Shown here: in pieces, positions 36,611 to 44,925 of the stretch | How positions within the stretch are numbered: position 1 is the stretch's first letter | Layout: the number at the start of each line of letters is the position of its first letter | Assembly (NCBI RefSeq): GCF_947500605.1 | Contig: NZ_CANMSJ010000002.1 | Location: 372,001 to 436,000, forward strand | Source of the DNA: an uncultured Lacinutrix sp. | Lineage (GTDB): Bacteria > Bacteroidota > Bacteroidia > Flavobacteriales > Flavobacteriaceae | Reading direction: 5' to 3' | Length of the DNA stretch: 64,000 nt | The notes under the pieces: generated by a model | Told to the model about the DNA's origin: nothing | Database searches by the model: none | The model's input: only the letters and a program-made list of their open reading frames with translations | Translations under genes and position numbers: made by a program

Positions 36611-37177
36611 TTATTGTTTATTTTTAAAAATTACTACTATTATAGTTCTAATTAATATTTTTATATCTAAGACTATTGATTGGTTGTAAAAATAATACAT
36701 ATTCATTCTTACTTTGTCAGGAAAAATTACTTTATCAATATAATCCTTTTGATTTTCAACATTTCTTAAAAGGTACTCTTCATTATAATATTTTAACGTT
36801 GCTAAGCTTGTTATTCCAGGTTTTAAACACATTATCTTTTTATGCTCTACTGATAGTTTATCGTATGCTTTTTCAACATCTGGTCTAGGGCCAACTAAAC
36901 TCATTTCTCCTTTTAATATATTTATTAACTGAGGTATTTCGTCTAATTTACTTTTTCTAAGCCATCTTCCATAATTTGAAAGCGTATGATTTATTGCATG
37001 ATATGTTCTTATTTTATAAATGAGAAACTTCTTGCCTTCTTTTCCTATTCTTATTTGCAAAAAAAAGCCATTTGAACTAGTGTCTATGGCGCTAAATATA
37101 ATAAGCACCAAAAAGAGTGGCGATATAAAAATTAAGCCAATTAAGCTTATAAAAATATCAAACACTCTTTTTACCAT
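36611..37177 (-). CDS. PglC-like small sugar-1-phosphate transferase
   Basis: A 188-residue monotopic phosphoglycosyltransferase: a re-entrant N-terminal helix (KRVFDIFISLIGLIFISPLF, about 3-22), the catalytic Asp-Glu region RKSKLDEIPQLINIL, LVGPRPDVEKAY and KPGITSLATLKYYNEE near 120-135. The last motif departs from the usual PGITGWAQV(N) and is seen in a subgroup with RNEE-like extensions. It would transfer a sugar phosphate, possibly the bacillosamine-type sugar, to undecaprenyl phosphate. Confidence 0.9.
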   Translation of the reverse strand: MVKRVFDIFISLIGLIFISPLFLVLIIFSAIDTSSNGFFLQIRIGKEGKKFLIYKIRTYHAINHTLSNYGRWLRKSKLDEIPQLINILKGEMSLVGPRPDVEKAYDKLSVEHKKIMCLKPGITSLATLKYYNEEYLLRNVENQKDYIDKVIFPDKVRMNMYYFYNQSIVLDIKILIRTIIVVIFKNKQ

Positions 37178-37185
37178 TTAAAAAA

Positions 37186-38205
37186 CTATAAGCCTTTTGT
37201 AATATCAAGTAATCTATCGCATTTAGCAAAAGCAATACCATCTTTATATTTATTATGTTTATCTATATTAGTTTCTCCACTTAACCAATCTAAATAAATT
37301 GCTGGTGTATTTATTCCTGCCTCGTGAGAAAAAGGATAACCACCTCCAAATCTAGGATTTAATTCTAATACATAAAAGTCTTTACCATCATAAAAAACAT
37401 CGCAATCTAAATTACCTATATGTTTCAATTGACTACCAATAGTACTACCGATATTACTTAAATCTGAATTTATTACAGAGATAGCCTTATCTGTTTCTCC
37501 AGATCTCATAGATAGTTTTTCTCTAACGAAGCTGTTATAATAATTACCTTCTAGATCGTTAAGAACATCCATTCCATATTCTACTCCTTTTATCTTTTCC
37601 TGTATAAGAATTGCTCTATCAAGATCATCTTTACTCGCTTTTGCAAGAATACTTTTTTTAAGCTTATTGGTTTGAAGCTTATATACTAAATCTAATTCCT
37701 CTTCATCCTCAGCAAAATCTACCGCAATTGATGCACTTCCCCATCTTGGTTTTACAACTACAGGAAATTTTAAAGAACCATTTTTAAGTGCTGTTTTTGC
37801 TAACGAAAGTTCGATGAACGTTTTTGGTGTTTTAAGATTGTTGTTTTCTAAAAACTTAACAGTTTCCCATTTATCAAATGCAATATTAATAGCATTAGGG
37901 TTTGATACTATTACTTTTGCACCTAAAACTTCTAAAGTTTCTTTATTTTTTGATAGTATCGGTAACTCTAAATCATTTAAAGAAATAATTGCTTTAATAT
38001 TATTCTCTTCTATAGTTTGTTTTAAAAAATCTATATAAGAATCATCATAAATAGAAGGTGCGATAATTGCTACATCCGCATCGATTAAGGCAGGCGCTGT
38101 TGCTTGCATATCGGCTGCAAAAACTTTTCCATTACCTTTTAATGCTTTTTTAAAATAGTTTATTAAATAGTTTCTGCGTCCTGCGCAAGTAAAAAGTATA
38201 TTCAT
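37186..38205 (-). CDS. ATP-grasp ligase in glycan locus
   Basis: A 339-residue protein with an N-terminal Rossmann-like pre-ATP domain (MNILFTCAGRRNYLINYF) and an ATP-grasp domain: KFPVVVKPRWGSASIAVDF (about 147-165), IQEKIKGVEYGMDVL and the metal-binding VLELNPRFGGGYPFSHEAG. It resembles the large-subunit carbamoyl-phosphate-synthase-like and PylC-like ATP-grasp enzymes found in polysaccharide loci. Such enzymes activate a carboxylate as acyl phosphate and join it to an amine; the substrates are unknown. It follows the PLP-enzyme gene by two bases. A joint role in forming or attaching an amino-acid-like substituent is inference. Confidence 0.75.
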   Translation of the reverse strand: MNILFTCAGRRNYLINYFKKALKGNGKVFAADMQATAPALIDADVAIIAPSIYDDSYIDFLKQTIEENNIKAIISLNDLELPILSKNKETLEVLGAKVIVSNPNAINIAFDKWETVKFLENNNLKTPKTFIELSLAKTALKNGSLKFPVVVKPRWGSASIAVDFAEDEEELDLVYKLQTNKLKKSILAKASKDDLDRAILIQEKIKGVEYGMDVLNDLEGNYYNSFVREKLSMRSGETDKAISVINSDLSNIGSTIGSQLKHIGNLDCDVFYDGKDFYVLELNPRFGGGYPFSHEAGINTPAIYLDWLSGETNIDKHNKYKDGIAFAKCDRLLDITKGL

Positions 38206-38207
38206 AA

Positions 38208-39110
38208 TTATTGTGCTAGAAAATTAAATACTCCGCCTGTATGCCAAAAAAGTACATTTTCTTTTATATTATTTTTTTTTATATAATCTAACATACCATA
38301 AAATGCTTTACCTGAATATGTTTTATCTAAAACGAACCCATAGTTTAAGATAGATTTGCCAGAAATTTCATTAAGTTCTTTATTGCTTTGTTCATATCCT
38401 CCACATAAATAATCATCCAAAACAATTACTTCATTATCATTAAATTCAATATTATTAGCCTCACAGATTTCTTCATAAAAGTCTTTCACTATTAATTCAG
38501 CTTGCTCAGATTTCCTAGCTACAGAAACACCTATAACTTTAGTCTTTGTAAACTTAAATTTATCTAAACCTGCCAAAATACCAGACTGAGTTGATCCTGT
38601 ACCAGATGCTAAAAATATATAACTTGGAACCCAGTTTTCTTTTAAAGTATAATTATATAAATCTCCAATAGCATTAACATAGGCTTCTCCACCTTCTAAA
38701 GTGTGACCTCCTCCCCAAATATAGTAGGGATTAAAACCACTCTTTTTATATTTATTCATTTCCATATCCATAAGAGATCCAATTTTAGTACTATCGTCAG
38801 CAAAAATAATTTTAGCACCAGACAATCTCATAATCATAGCATTTCCTGTTTCTAAAGAGAACCTATCCTTATCTCCATGTAAAACTAAAGAACACTTCAT
38901 ATTATTTTGTGCTGCGTATATGGCTACTGCTCTACAATGATTAGATTGTATTCCACCCGTAGTAACAATAGCATTGGCATTTTTTAAGGTAATGTCTTTT
39001 GCTATATTATGCATTTTCCTCCCTTTATTACCTCCTCCTAATGAAGGATATAAATCATCTCTAAAAACGCGAGCATTATTTTGTTTTATATTTAATAACT
39101 CTATAAACAT
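38208..39110 (-). CDS. Fold-type-II PLP enzyme (ACC deaminase/D-cysteine desulfhydrase-like)
   Basis: A 300-residue protein. The PLP lysine lies in YPSLGGGNKGRKMHNIAKDI (Lys about 29 or 32), followed by ATTGGIQSNHCRAVAIYAAQ-type sequence (VTTGGIQSNHCRA), the phosphate-binding LASGTGSTQSGILAGL and the C-terminal FWHTGGVFNFLAQ. These match the 1-aminocyclopropane-1-carboxylate deaminase/D-cysteine desulfhydrase family. Such an enzyme is out of place in a glycan locus. It could make or remove an amino acid used as a substituent. It lies between a sugar transferase (five bases upstream) and the ATP-grasp gene. Confidence 0.82.
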   Translation of the reverse strand: MFIELLNIKQNNARVFRDDLYPSLGGGNKGRKMHNIAKDITLKNANAIVTTGGIQSNHCRAVAIYAAQNNMKCSLVLHGDKDRFSLETGNAMIMRLSGAKIIFADDSTKIGSLMDMEMNKYKKSGFNPYYIWGGGHTLEGGEAYVNAIGDLYNYTLKENWVPSYIFLASGTGSTQSGILAGLDKFKFTKTKVIGVSVARKSEQAELIVKDFYEEICEANNIEFNDNEVIVLDDYLCGGYEQSNKELNEISGKSILNYGFVLDKTYSGKAFYGMLDYIKKNNIKENVLFWHTGGVFNFLAQ

Positions 39111-39115
39111 AATAA

Positions 39116-39727
39116 TTATCTATAAACTGTTGTTCGACTTTTAATAATAGATTTAAACTGAGGTGTTACAGCAATATCTTTTTGCATTATCACATTTTTC
39201 ACGGTTTTAATTAAAATTTTTACATCCATAGAGAATGACATATTTTCATAATAAACAACATCTAATTCTAAACGTTTATCCCATGCTAAATGGTTCCTCC
39301 CATTTACTTGAGCTAAACCTGTTATGCCTGGCTTAACTTCTTGTCTCAAAATTTCTCTTGGTGTATAAAGCGGATAATTTTTAACAGACAGAGGTCTTGG
39401 ACCAATGAAAGACATCTCTCCTTTGAAAACGTTAATTACTTGAGGGATTTCATCTAAAGATAATTTTCTAATTAAAGCACCTAATTTAGTTATACGATCA
39501 ATATCTGGAAGTGGAACTCCTTTTTCATCAAATAAATCTCGCATTGTTTTAAGTTTATATATTTCAAAAGAAACATTTTTATAGCCCAATCTTTTTTGTT
39601 TAAAAATTGGACTTCCTTTAAAGTGAATTGCTAAAATTATAATAATTATTATAAGGAATGGAGAAGACATTAACAAAAGCGTTAATGCTGTAAACAAATC
39701 AAATAAACGTTTTATATACCTATACAT
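39116..39727 (-). CDS. PglC-like small sugar-1-phosphate transferase (second copy)
   Basis: A 203-residue monotopic phosphoglycosyltransferase with KRLFDLFTALTLLLMSSPFL (about 6-25), FKQKRLGYKNVSFEIYKLKT, LSLDEIPQVINVFKGEMSFI, GPRPLSVKNYPLY and KPGITGLAQVNGRN (about 138-151). It conforms to the standard motif, in contrast to the copy at 36611. The preceding gene encodes a PglD-like acetyltransferase two bases away, the usual PglC/PglD arrangement of bacillosamine systems. Confidence 0.92.
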   Translation of the reverse strand: MYRYIKRLFDLFTALTLLLMSSPFLIIIIIILAIHFKGSPIFKQKRLGYKNVSFEIYKLKTMRDLFDEKGVPLPDIDRITKLGALIRKLSLDEIPQVINVFKGEMSFIGPRPLSVKNYPLYTPREILRQEVKPGITGLAQVNGRNHLAWDKRLELDVVYYENMSFSMDVKILIKTVKNVIMQKDIAVTPQFKSIIKSRTTVYR

Positions 39728-39729
39728 AT

Positions 39730-40395
39730 TTACATAGTAATTTTCTCTGAAACATTTTTATGAAACTTAGCAGGATTACCTAGCCATAGCTGATTTTCAG
39801 GAACATCTTTAACCAAAACACTACCAATACCAATTGCTGAATAATTACCTACTGTTTGTTTACCTCTTAATGTAGCATTCATTCCAACCCAAACACCTAT
39901 TCCTATACTTAAATAAGAACCTAGACAGCTATTTGCTGTAAAAAAACAATGTTCCTTTATGTCATTATCATGACCTATTGAGGTATTACTCATTACAAGA
40001 GAACAATGTCCTAATTTAGTACCAGAAGAAATACTAGCATTAGGCATTACCACACATCCCGGACTTAAATGAACTGAAGGAGAAACAAAAGCTAAAGGAT
40101 GAACAAACGTAAATAAATTTTCTTCTGGTATATTTAATGACCTAAATAACTCTATTCTTTCTGGTTGTCCTCCCATTTTATATATTGTAAATAAAAACTT
40201 ATAACCTTGAGCTACGAATTTACTTACATCACTTAATTTCCCTAAAACAGGAAAACCTCTAATCTCTTCATCTTCTGCATCATTTAGTAAACCTACAAAT
40301 TCTGCTTCTAAATTAAATTTGTTTTTTGCGTGATTTATAGCTTCACCTATTACTATTGAAGCGCCTGAACCTCCTATAATTATTACTTTATCCAT
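39730..40395 (-). CDS. NeuD/PglD-type sugar acyltransferase
   Basis: A 221-residue protein with a Rossmann-like N-terminal UDP-sugar-binding part (KVIIIGGSGASIVIGEAI) and a C-terminal left-handed beta helix of hexapeptide repeats (VHLSPGCVVMPNASISSGTK, LGSYLSIGIGVWVGMNATLR, YSAIGIGSVLVKDVP). PglD acetylates the C4 amine of UDP-4-amino sugars; NeuD acetylates sialic acid. The catalytic His is likely in NTSIGHDNDIKEH. It overlaps the CitE-like gene upstream by eight bases, so it may take its acyl-CoA from that pathway rather than acetyl-CoA; this is inference. Confidence 0.87.
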   Translation of the reverse strand: MDKVIIIGGSGASIVIGEAINHAKNKFNLEAEFVGLLNDAEDEEIRGFPVLGKLSDVSKFVAQGYKFLFTIYKMGGQPERIELFRSLNIPEENLFTFVHPLAFVSPSVHLSPGCVVMPNASISSGTKLGHCSLVMSNTSIGHDNDIKEHCFFTANSCLGSYLSIGIGVWVGMNATLRGKQTVGNYSAIGIGSVLVKDVPENQLWLGNPAKFHKNVSEKITM

Positions 40396-41275
40396 TTATT
40401 TTAATAATGTTTTCGTTTTTTTTCAATATCTTTTTTGCTTTAGCTACAAAAGGAGGCCCTATAAATTTTCCGTTTATTATAGCCACACCAACACCATTTT
40501 TCCTCGCTTCTTCGTCAGACTTCAATATTTCTTTTGAATGTATAATTTCTTTTTCAGTAGGAGAATAATATTGGTGTACTAATGGTAACTCCATAGGGTT
40601 TAATACTAGCATTCCTTCGAACCCTAACTTTCTTGATAGTTTAAGATTTACTTCTAAATCTTCTAAATCTTTAACTCTTACGTGTACAGTATCTATTGGT
40701 ATAACTCCAGTTGCTCTTGCTGCCATTGCTATTAAAGCTCTAGGTGTAAATAAACTTACGTGTTCTTCATCATGAACACCCTCAAGATCTGTAATAAAAT
40801 CTTCTGATCCATATGCTACTGCAACAACTCTACTAGAAGCTTTACAAATTTCTTCTACATTCATTACTGCAGATGCTGTTTCTATAAGTGGTATTATTTT
40901 AAAGGTTCCTTTTTCAATACCCTTTTCGTATTCTATGGTTTCTAAAAGTTTATCAAAAAAATAAATATCTCTTCCTCTTTTAGCTTTTGGGTACATAAAC
41001 CCTTCTATTCCATCTATTGTTAGAGCTAGTACATCTTTAAGTAGTTGCCCACTTTCTCTGTCGTTTATTCTAGGAAAAATTGTTCTTCCTTTAAATTTTC
41101 CAGACCTTATATAGTCGACTACTTTATCTCTAGCAACTTGTTTGTTGGATACTGGTTGAACTGAGTCTTCAATATCGAAAAGTAGCACGTCTGCTTTTGT
41201 ACGCATTGCACTATCTAATAATTTATTAGAATGTGCTGGCACAAACATTAAACTACGCATTAAATAGTCACTCAT
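40388..41275 (-). CDS. CitE-like HpcH/HpaI aldolase-lyase 1
   Basis: A 295-residue protein with all the main motifs of the CitE/malyl-CoA lyase family: RSLMFVPAHS (about 7-16), LLFDIEDSV, IFPRIND, MYPKAKRG, PLIETASAVMN (metal and acyl-CoA site), VAYGSEDFITDLEG and a conserved C-terminal NPMELPLVHQYYSPTEKEI. Members form or cleave beta-hydroxyacyl-CoA (malyl-, beta-methylmalyl-, citramalyl-CoA) or act as thioesterases. It lies three bases after the MaoC gene and overlaps the acyltransferase gene. Such lyases belong to central metabolism and are unusual in a polysaccharide locus. Confidence 0.88.
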   Translation of the reverse strand: MSDYLMRSLMFVPAHSNKLLDSAMRTKADVLLFDIEDSVQPVSNKQVARDKVVDYIRSGKFKGRTIFPRINDRESGQLLKDVLALTIDGIEGFMYPKAKRGRDIYFFDKLLETIEYEKGIEKGTFKIIPLIETASAVMNVEEICKASSRVVAVAYGSEDFITDLEGVHDEEHVSLFTPRALIAMAARATGVIPIDTVHVRVKDLEDLEVNLKLSRKLGFEGMLVLNPMELPLVHQYYSPTEKEIIHSKEILKSDEEARKNGVGVAIINGKFIGPPFVAKAKKILKKNENIIKING

Positions 41276-41278
41276 TAT

Positions 41279-41737
41279 TTAGACCGATTTAGGAATTAAT
41301 ACTTTTCTTTTAAAGCTCAATATGGCTTCATTATTTTGATTATAAGCAACAGTATCTACGTATACAATTCCTCTATCTTTTTTTGATTTTGTTTCCCATT
41401 TATCTAAAATGGTTGTTTTAGCTGAAATTGTGTCGTTAATAAATACTGGCCCTAAATGTTTTATAGATTCGTACTCTAGATTAGCAATTGCTTTACCACT
41501 AATATCTGGTACTGTTATACCTACAACTATACTAAAAACTAATGTTCCAACTACTAAAATTTTTCCATGTTGATGATTTTTAACATGTTCTAAACTTAAA
41601 TGAACTGGATGATGGTTCATCGTTAATAAACTAAAAAAATTATTGTCGCTTTCAAAAATTGTTTTTGTTAAAGAATGTTCTACTGTCTCTCCAACTATAA
41701 AATCTTCAAAATAATTACCTAAATTGCTTGGTTTCAT
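41279..41737 (-). CDS. MaoC-family hydratase/dehydratase
   Basis: A 152-residue hot-dog-fold protein. The hydratase-2 active-site stretch is FESDNNFFSLLTMNHHPVHL: His 46 is the conserved catalytic His, but the usual Asp five residues before it is Asn 41 (NHHPVH instead of DxNPxH). As I recall, mesaconyl-CoA-hydratase-like MaoC proteins that work with CitE-type lyases also carry Asn there; this should be checked. Further family features are GKILVVGTLVFSIVVG and LGPVFINDTISAKTTI. It is flanked by two CitE-like genes (four-base overlap upstream, three bases downstream), as expected for adjacent steps of one pathway. Confidence 0.85.
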   Translation of the reverse strand: MKPSNLGNYFEDFIVGETVEHSLTKTIFESDNNFFSLLTMNHHPVHLSLEHVKNHQHGKILVVGTLVFSIVVGITVPDISGKAIANLEYESIKHLGPVFINDTISAKTTILDKWETKSKKDRGIVYVDTVAYNQNNEAILSFKRKVLIPKSV

Positions 41738-42549
41738 TTTTTATAATACTTGTTAATTTTCTTTGCTTTATTTAAATGTGGTCTTTCTATTACTTCGCCA
41801 TCTATAACTATAGGATTAAATTCTTCTTCGCTTCCTACTTCTTTTAGCGTTGTTAATATTTTTGTAGCCCAAATATATTCTTCTTTACTATATAGTTTTA
41901 ATTCCTGATATGTTTTGAACTGCCATGGGTGTATAAAGAATTTTGCATCGTAGCCTTTTTTAAATCCATCTAGTACTTCTTCTTTAAATGCTTCTTCTTC
42001 ATTTAAATTCATTGATGCTATATCAATAGCAGTAATGTTTATCATTCTTGCTAAATATAATAGCTGCTGTCTAAGGAACTCTAAATTTTTAAGACTATGT
42101 TCTCCGCCTACTACAGACATAAAGTCGTGGCTACCTATACCAATTCCTGTTACAAACCTTTTAAAGGTAAGCAAAACTTCTTTAGCTTCTAAAAATAATC
42201 TTGGTGTTTCTATTAATAAAATTACTTGAAGGTTAATATTATTAATACTATTAAACACTTTAGAGACCTCTTCAAAGCTATTAAGTTTTGGAAATACAAA
42301 TTTTGTATAACCTAATGCTATGAAATTATTTAAAAAATGAAGATCTAAGACCTCCTTTTCGTTAAATAATGGTATTCTAACAAAATGTTGTTTTAGATTC
42401 TCAGTATTTTTAAATTTTTTAAAAATTTCTTCTCTTTCAGAAAACTTTACAGCATCTTCTAGATCTATAATTATTTGAGAAACCCCTAGAGATTTAATTG
42501 AATCGAGTTTATGAACTCGATTTCCTGGTACAAAAAAATATGAATCCAT
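41734..42549 (-). CDS. CitE-like HpcH/HpaI aldolase-lyase 2
   Basis: A 271-residue protein with the family motifs DSYFFVPGNRVHKL (2-15), IIIDLEDAV, FVRIPLFNEKE, FVFPKLNSF, VILLIETPR, GIGIGSHDFMSVVGG, AIDIASMNL and GYDAKFFIHPWQFKTYQ. It is clearly a different subgroup from its neighbour at 40388 (shorter, more divergent C-terminus), so this is not a recent duplication. It overlaps the MaoC gene by four bases and the preceding glycosyltransferase gene by one. The pairing of two lyases around a MaoC hydratase suggests synthesis of a branched or hydroxylated acyl-CoA. Confidence 0.85.
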   Translation of the reverse strand: MDSYFFVPGNRVHKLDSIKSLGVSQIIIDLEDAVKFSEREEIFKKFKNTENLKQHFVRIPLFNEKEVLDLHFLNNFIALGYTKFVFPKLNSFEEVSKVFNSINNINLQVILLIETPRLFLEAKEVLLTFKRFVTGIGIGSHDFMSVVGGEHSLKNLEFLRQQLLYLARMINITAIDIASMNLNEEEAFKEEVLDGFKKGYDAKFFIHPWQFKTYQELKLYSKEEYIWATKILTTLKEVGSEEEFNPIVIDGEVIERPHLNKAKKINKYYKK

Positions 42550-43706
42550 TATTTAATTATTGTATTATATTCTTTAAGTATTTCGTTCCAAATATATTTT
42601 CTTTCATAATTATCACAAATATTTTTTCTCGTATTTGCTGACATTAATTCATTCTGTTCTTGGTTCTCAATCAGCCACTTCATTTTATTAAAAAGCTGCT
42701 CTTTATTTTTTGGAGGAATAACAAAGCCATTATATCCGTCTTGTATTATTTCATTACAACCATTTATATTTGTTACAATGCTATTTAAGTTCATTGCTCC
42801 TGCTTGCAATACTACGTTAGGAAAACCTTCTCTATAACTTGGAAAAGTTAAAACATTTGATATTGAAAAATAAGGCCGTACATCTTTTTGATACCCGACA
42901 GAAATAATAGCAGGATTATTATTCAATTCAATTTGATTTTCAACTTTTAAAGGATCTAAATTACTATCAAAACTTCCTACTAATAATAATTTTATGTTAT
43001 TAAATTGTTGAGACAACTCTTTAAACGATTCTATTAACTCATTTATTCCTTTGTCTTTTACAATCCTTCCAACAAATACAAATACAAAATCTTTTTCTGA
43101 AATATTAAGTTGCTGTTTTAATTCTTTTTTTGAGTTTGATCTATACAACTCTGGATTAAATATACTTGTATCTATTCCATTGGAACTTCCTTTTCCAATT
43201 ACCTTTAGTTTGGATTCTTTTGTATATTTATTTTGTAATATGATACTTTTTAAACCGCTGGAATTAGGATAGATTTTAGTTGCGCAACTATATGTTATTT
43301 TTTCAACTATATCCAGGATTTTTCTTTTTTTTCCAGTTGCTTCTAATAAAGGCAATCCAGCTATTGTGTGTAATCTATATGGTACACCTGCCAATTTTGA
43401 CGCTAACATACCAATAGTACCAGCCTTGGGCGTATGGGTATGAACAATTAATGGTTTTTCTTTTTTTAATATTTTGTAAAGCTGTACAACAGCTTTTAAG
43501 TCTTTTAAAGGCGAGATTGTTCTCGTCATATCAACAGGTAGAACTCTCACTCCTTCTCTCTCTCCAACTTCGTCTAAGACCTCTCCTTTTGATGATATTC
43601 CTATAACATCAAAATGATTACTCATAAAAGCCAACTGACCTGTTAACAATCCTCTTAAAGAACCTGGAATAGTTGTAATTCTAATCAGTTTTGGTTTTTT
43701 GTTCAT
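42549..43706 (-). CDS. Glycosyltransferase family 4 (PglA-like)
   Basis: A 385-residue GT-B enzyme. The N-terminal acceptor domain carries TTIPGSLRGLLTGQLAFM and VHTHTPKAGTIGMLASKLAG (about 95-114), typical of PglA/WbnE-like enzymes that add the second sugar to Und-PP-bacillosamine or similar acceptors. The donor domain carries FVFVGRIVKDKGINELIESF and the GT4 signature PSYREGFPNVVLQAGAMN. Given the PglF/E/D/C-like genes in the locus, it probably extends that first sugar. It is preceded by a 100-base gap with no clear promoter. Confidence 0.9.
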   Translation of the reverse strand: MNKKPKLIRITTIPGSLRGLLTGQLAFMSNHFDVIGISSKGEVLDEVGEREGVRVLPVDMTRTISPLKDLKAVVQLYKILKKEKPLIVHTHTPKAGTIGMLASKLAGVPYRLHTIAGLPLLEATGKKRKILDIVEKITYSCATKIYPNSSGLKSIILQNKYTKESKLKVIGKGSSNGIDTSIFNPELYRSNSKKELKQQLNISEKDFVFVFVGRIVKDKGINELIESFKELSQQFNNIKLLLVGSFDSNLDPLKVENQIELNNNPAIISVGYQKDVRPYFSISNVLTFPSYREGFPNVVLQAGAMNLNSIVTNINGCNEIIQDGYNGFVIPPKNKEQLFNKMKWLIENQEQNELMSANTRKNICDNYERKYIWNEILKEYNTIIK

Positions 43707-43806
43707 ACATTTTTTTCTTTATAAATAGAATATAAAGTTACCTTTAAAGTTTAAAAAAAATCAGCCTTAATCTTCGATAAGAATATCTTTATTTCTAATG
43801 TATACT

Positions 43807-44925
43807 TTACTTTAAAAAAGTAATATTATCGTAAAATTTTTCTAATTTAAGCAAATGACTTTGTATTGTGTAATCCTTTACAAAGCTTTTTTGGTTCATT
43901 TTTATATTAGCTCTTTTTTCACCATCTTTCAAAAGTGCTATTACTTTTTCTGCTAAATCTGTTGTATTTAATTTTTCTGCAAGCAATCCTGTTTTATTAT
44001 CAATAACTAACTCCGGTATTGCATCGGTATTAAATGAAGCAATAGGTATATTAAACATTATAGCTTCTAGTACTGATATTCCAAAAGATTCTGAAACTGA
44101 TGTAGAGCAATATAAATCGAATGCCGTTAAATATTTTGAAACATTTTTTGTTTCATCCACAAACTTTACATTTGTTTCTATTTTTTTTTCTTTAACTAAA
44201 GAAATTATTTCTTGTTTTAGTGCCCCACTTCCTACTAATAATAGGTGTGTATTCTTTTCTTTTTTTAATACTTCTTGAAACATCTCTATTAAATAGACAT
44301 GTCCCTTATGGTGTTTATATCTTCCTATATTTCCAACAATTTTACCTTCTACAGGAAGACCAAGTTCTTTAAGTATTGCATTTCTATTGTAATTGAAGCT
44401 GTATCTTTTAAAATCTACACCTAAAACAATTGTTCTAATATCTGTGTTTTTATTTTCTTTAATCTCATTTAAATAATTTTCTGTAAATTTTGAATTTGCT
44501 AGTAAGACATCGTTCGAAAGCATTGCTTTTTTAAGAACTTTATAGTAAAATGTTTTTTCCCTATATACTGAATGTTGACTTGCAACATATATTGGAGCTT
44601 TAATAAATTTCTTTAAAAAACCAACTACTAAAACTGAAAGGTTTAAATGAGAATGAACAATATCTGGCTTTAATCGTTTTATAATCTTCCCTAAACTTAA
44701 AGCCCATTTAACATTCATTAAACTCTTTATATTTAAAGTATGAACTGTTAAACCTTCAATAATATCTAATTCTTTTTTAAACCATTCTATATTTGGTCTA
44801 ATAGTAATTATATGAATATTATACTTTTCTTTATTAATATGCTTTAAAACATCTAATAAATAAATCTCAGCACCACCAAAGTTAAAATTTGGTATAATAT
44901 GCACAATGGTTTTCTTCTTATCCAT
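43807..44925 (-). CDS. Glycosyltransferase family 4
   Basis: A 372-residue GT-B enzyme with the N-terminal IVHIIPNFNFGGAEIYLLDV, PDIVHSHLNLSVLVVGF, donor domain GKIVGNIGRYKHHKGHVYLI and the GT4 signature CSTSVSESFGISVLEAIMFN (about 270-290, Glu-containing). It transfers a sugar from an NDP donor to the growing lipid-linked glycan. The one-base overlap with the Wzy-like gene upstream indicates one transcript. Confidence 0.91.
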   Translation of the reverse strand: MDKKKTIVHIIPNFNFGGAEIYLLDVLKHINKEKYNIHIITIRPNIEWFKKELDIIEGLTVHTLNIKSLMNVKWALSLGKIIKRLKPDIVHSHLNLSVLVVGFLKKFIKAPIYVASQHSVYREKTFYYKVLKKAMLSNDVLLANSKFTENYLNEIKENKNTDIRTIVLGVDFKRYSFNYNRNAILKELGLPVEGKIVGNIGRYKHHKGHVYLIEMFQEVLKKEKNTHLLLVGSGALKQEIISLVKEKKIETNVKFVDETKNVSKYLTAFDLYCSTSVSESFGISVLEAIMFNIPIASFNTDAIPELVIDNKTGLLAEKLNTTDLAEKVIALLKDGEKRANIKMNQKSFVKDYTIQSHLLKLEKFYDNITFLK

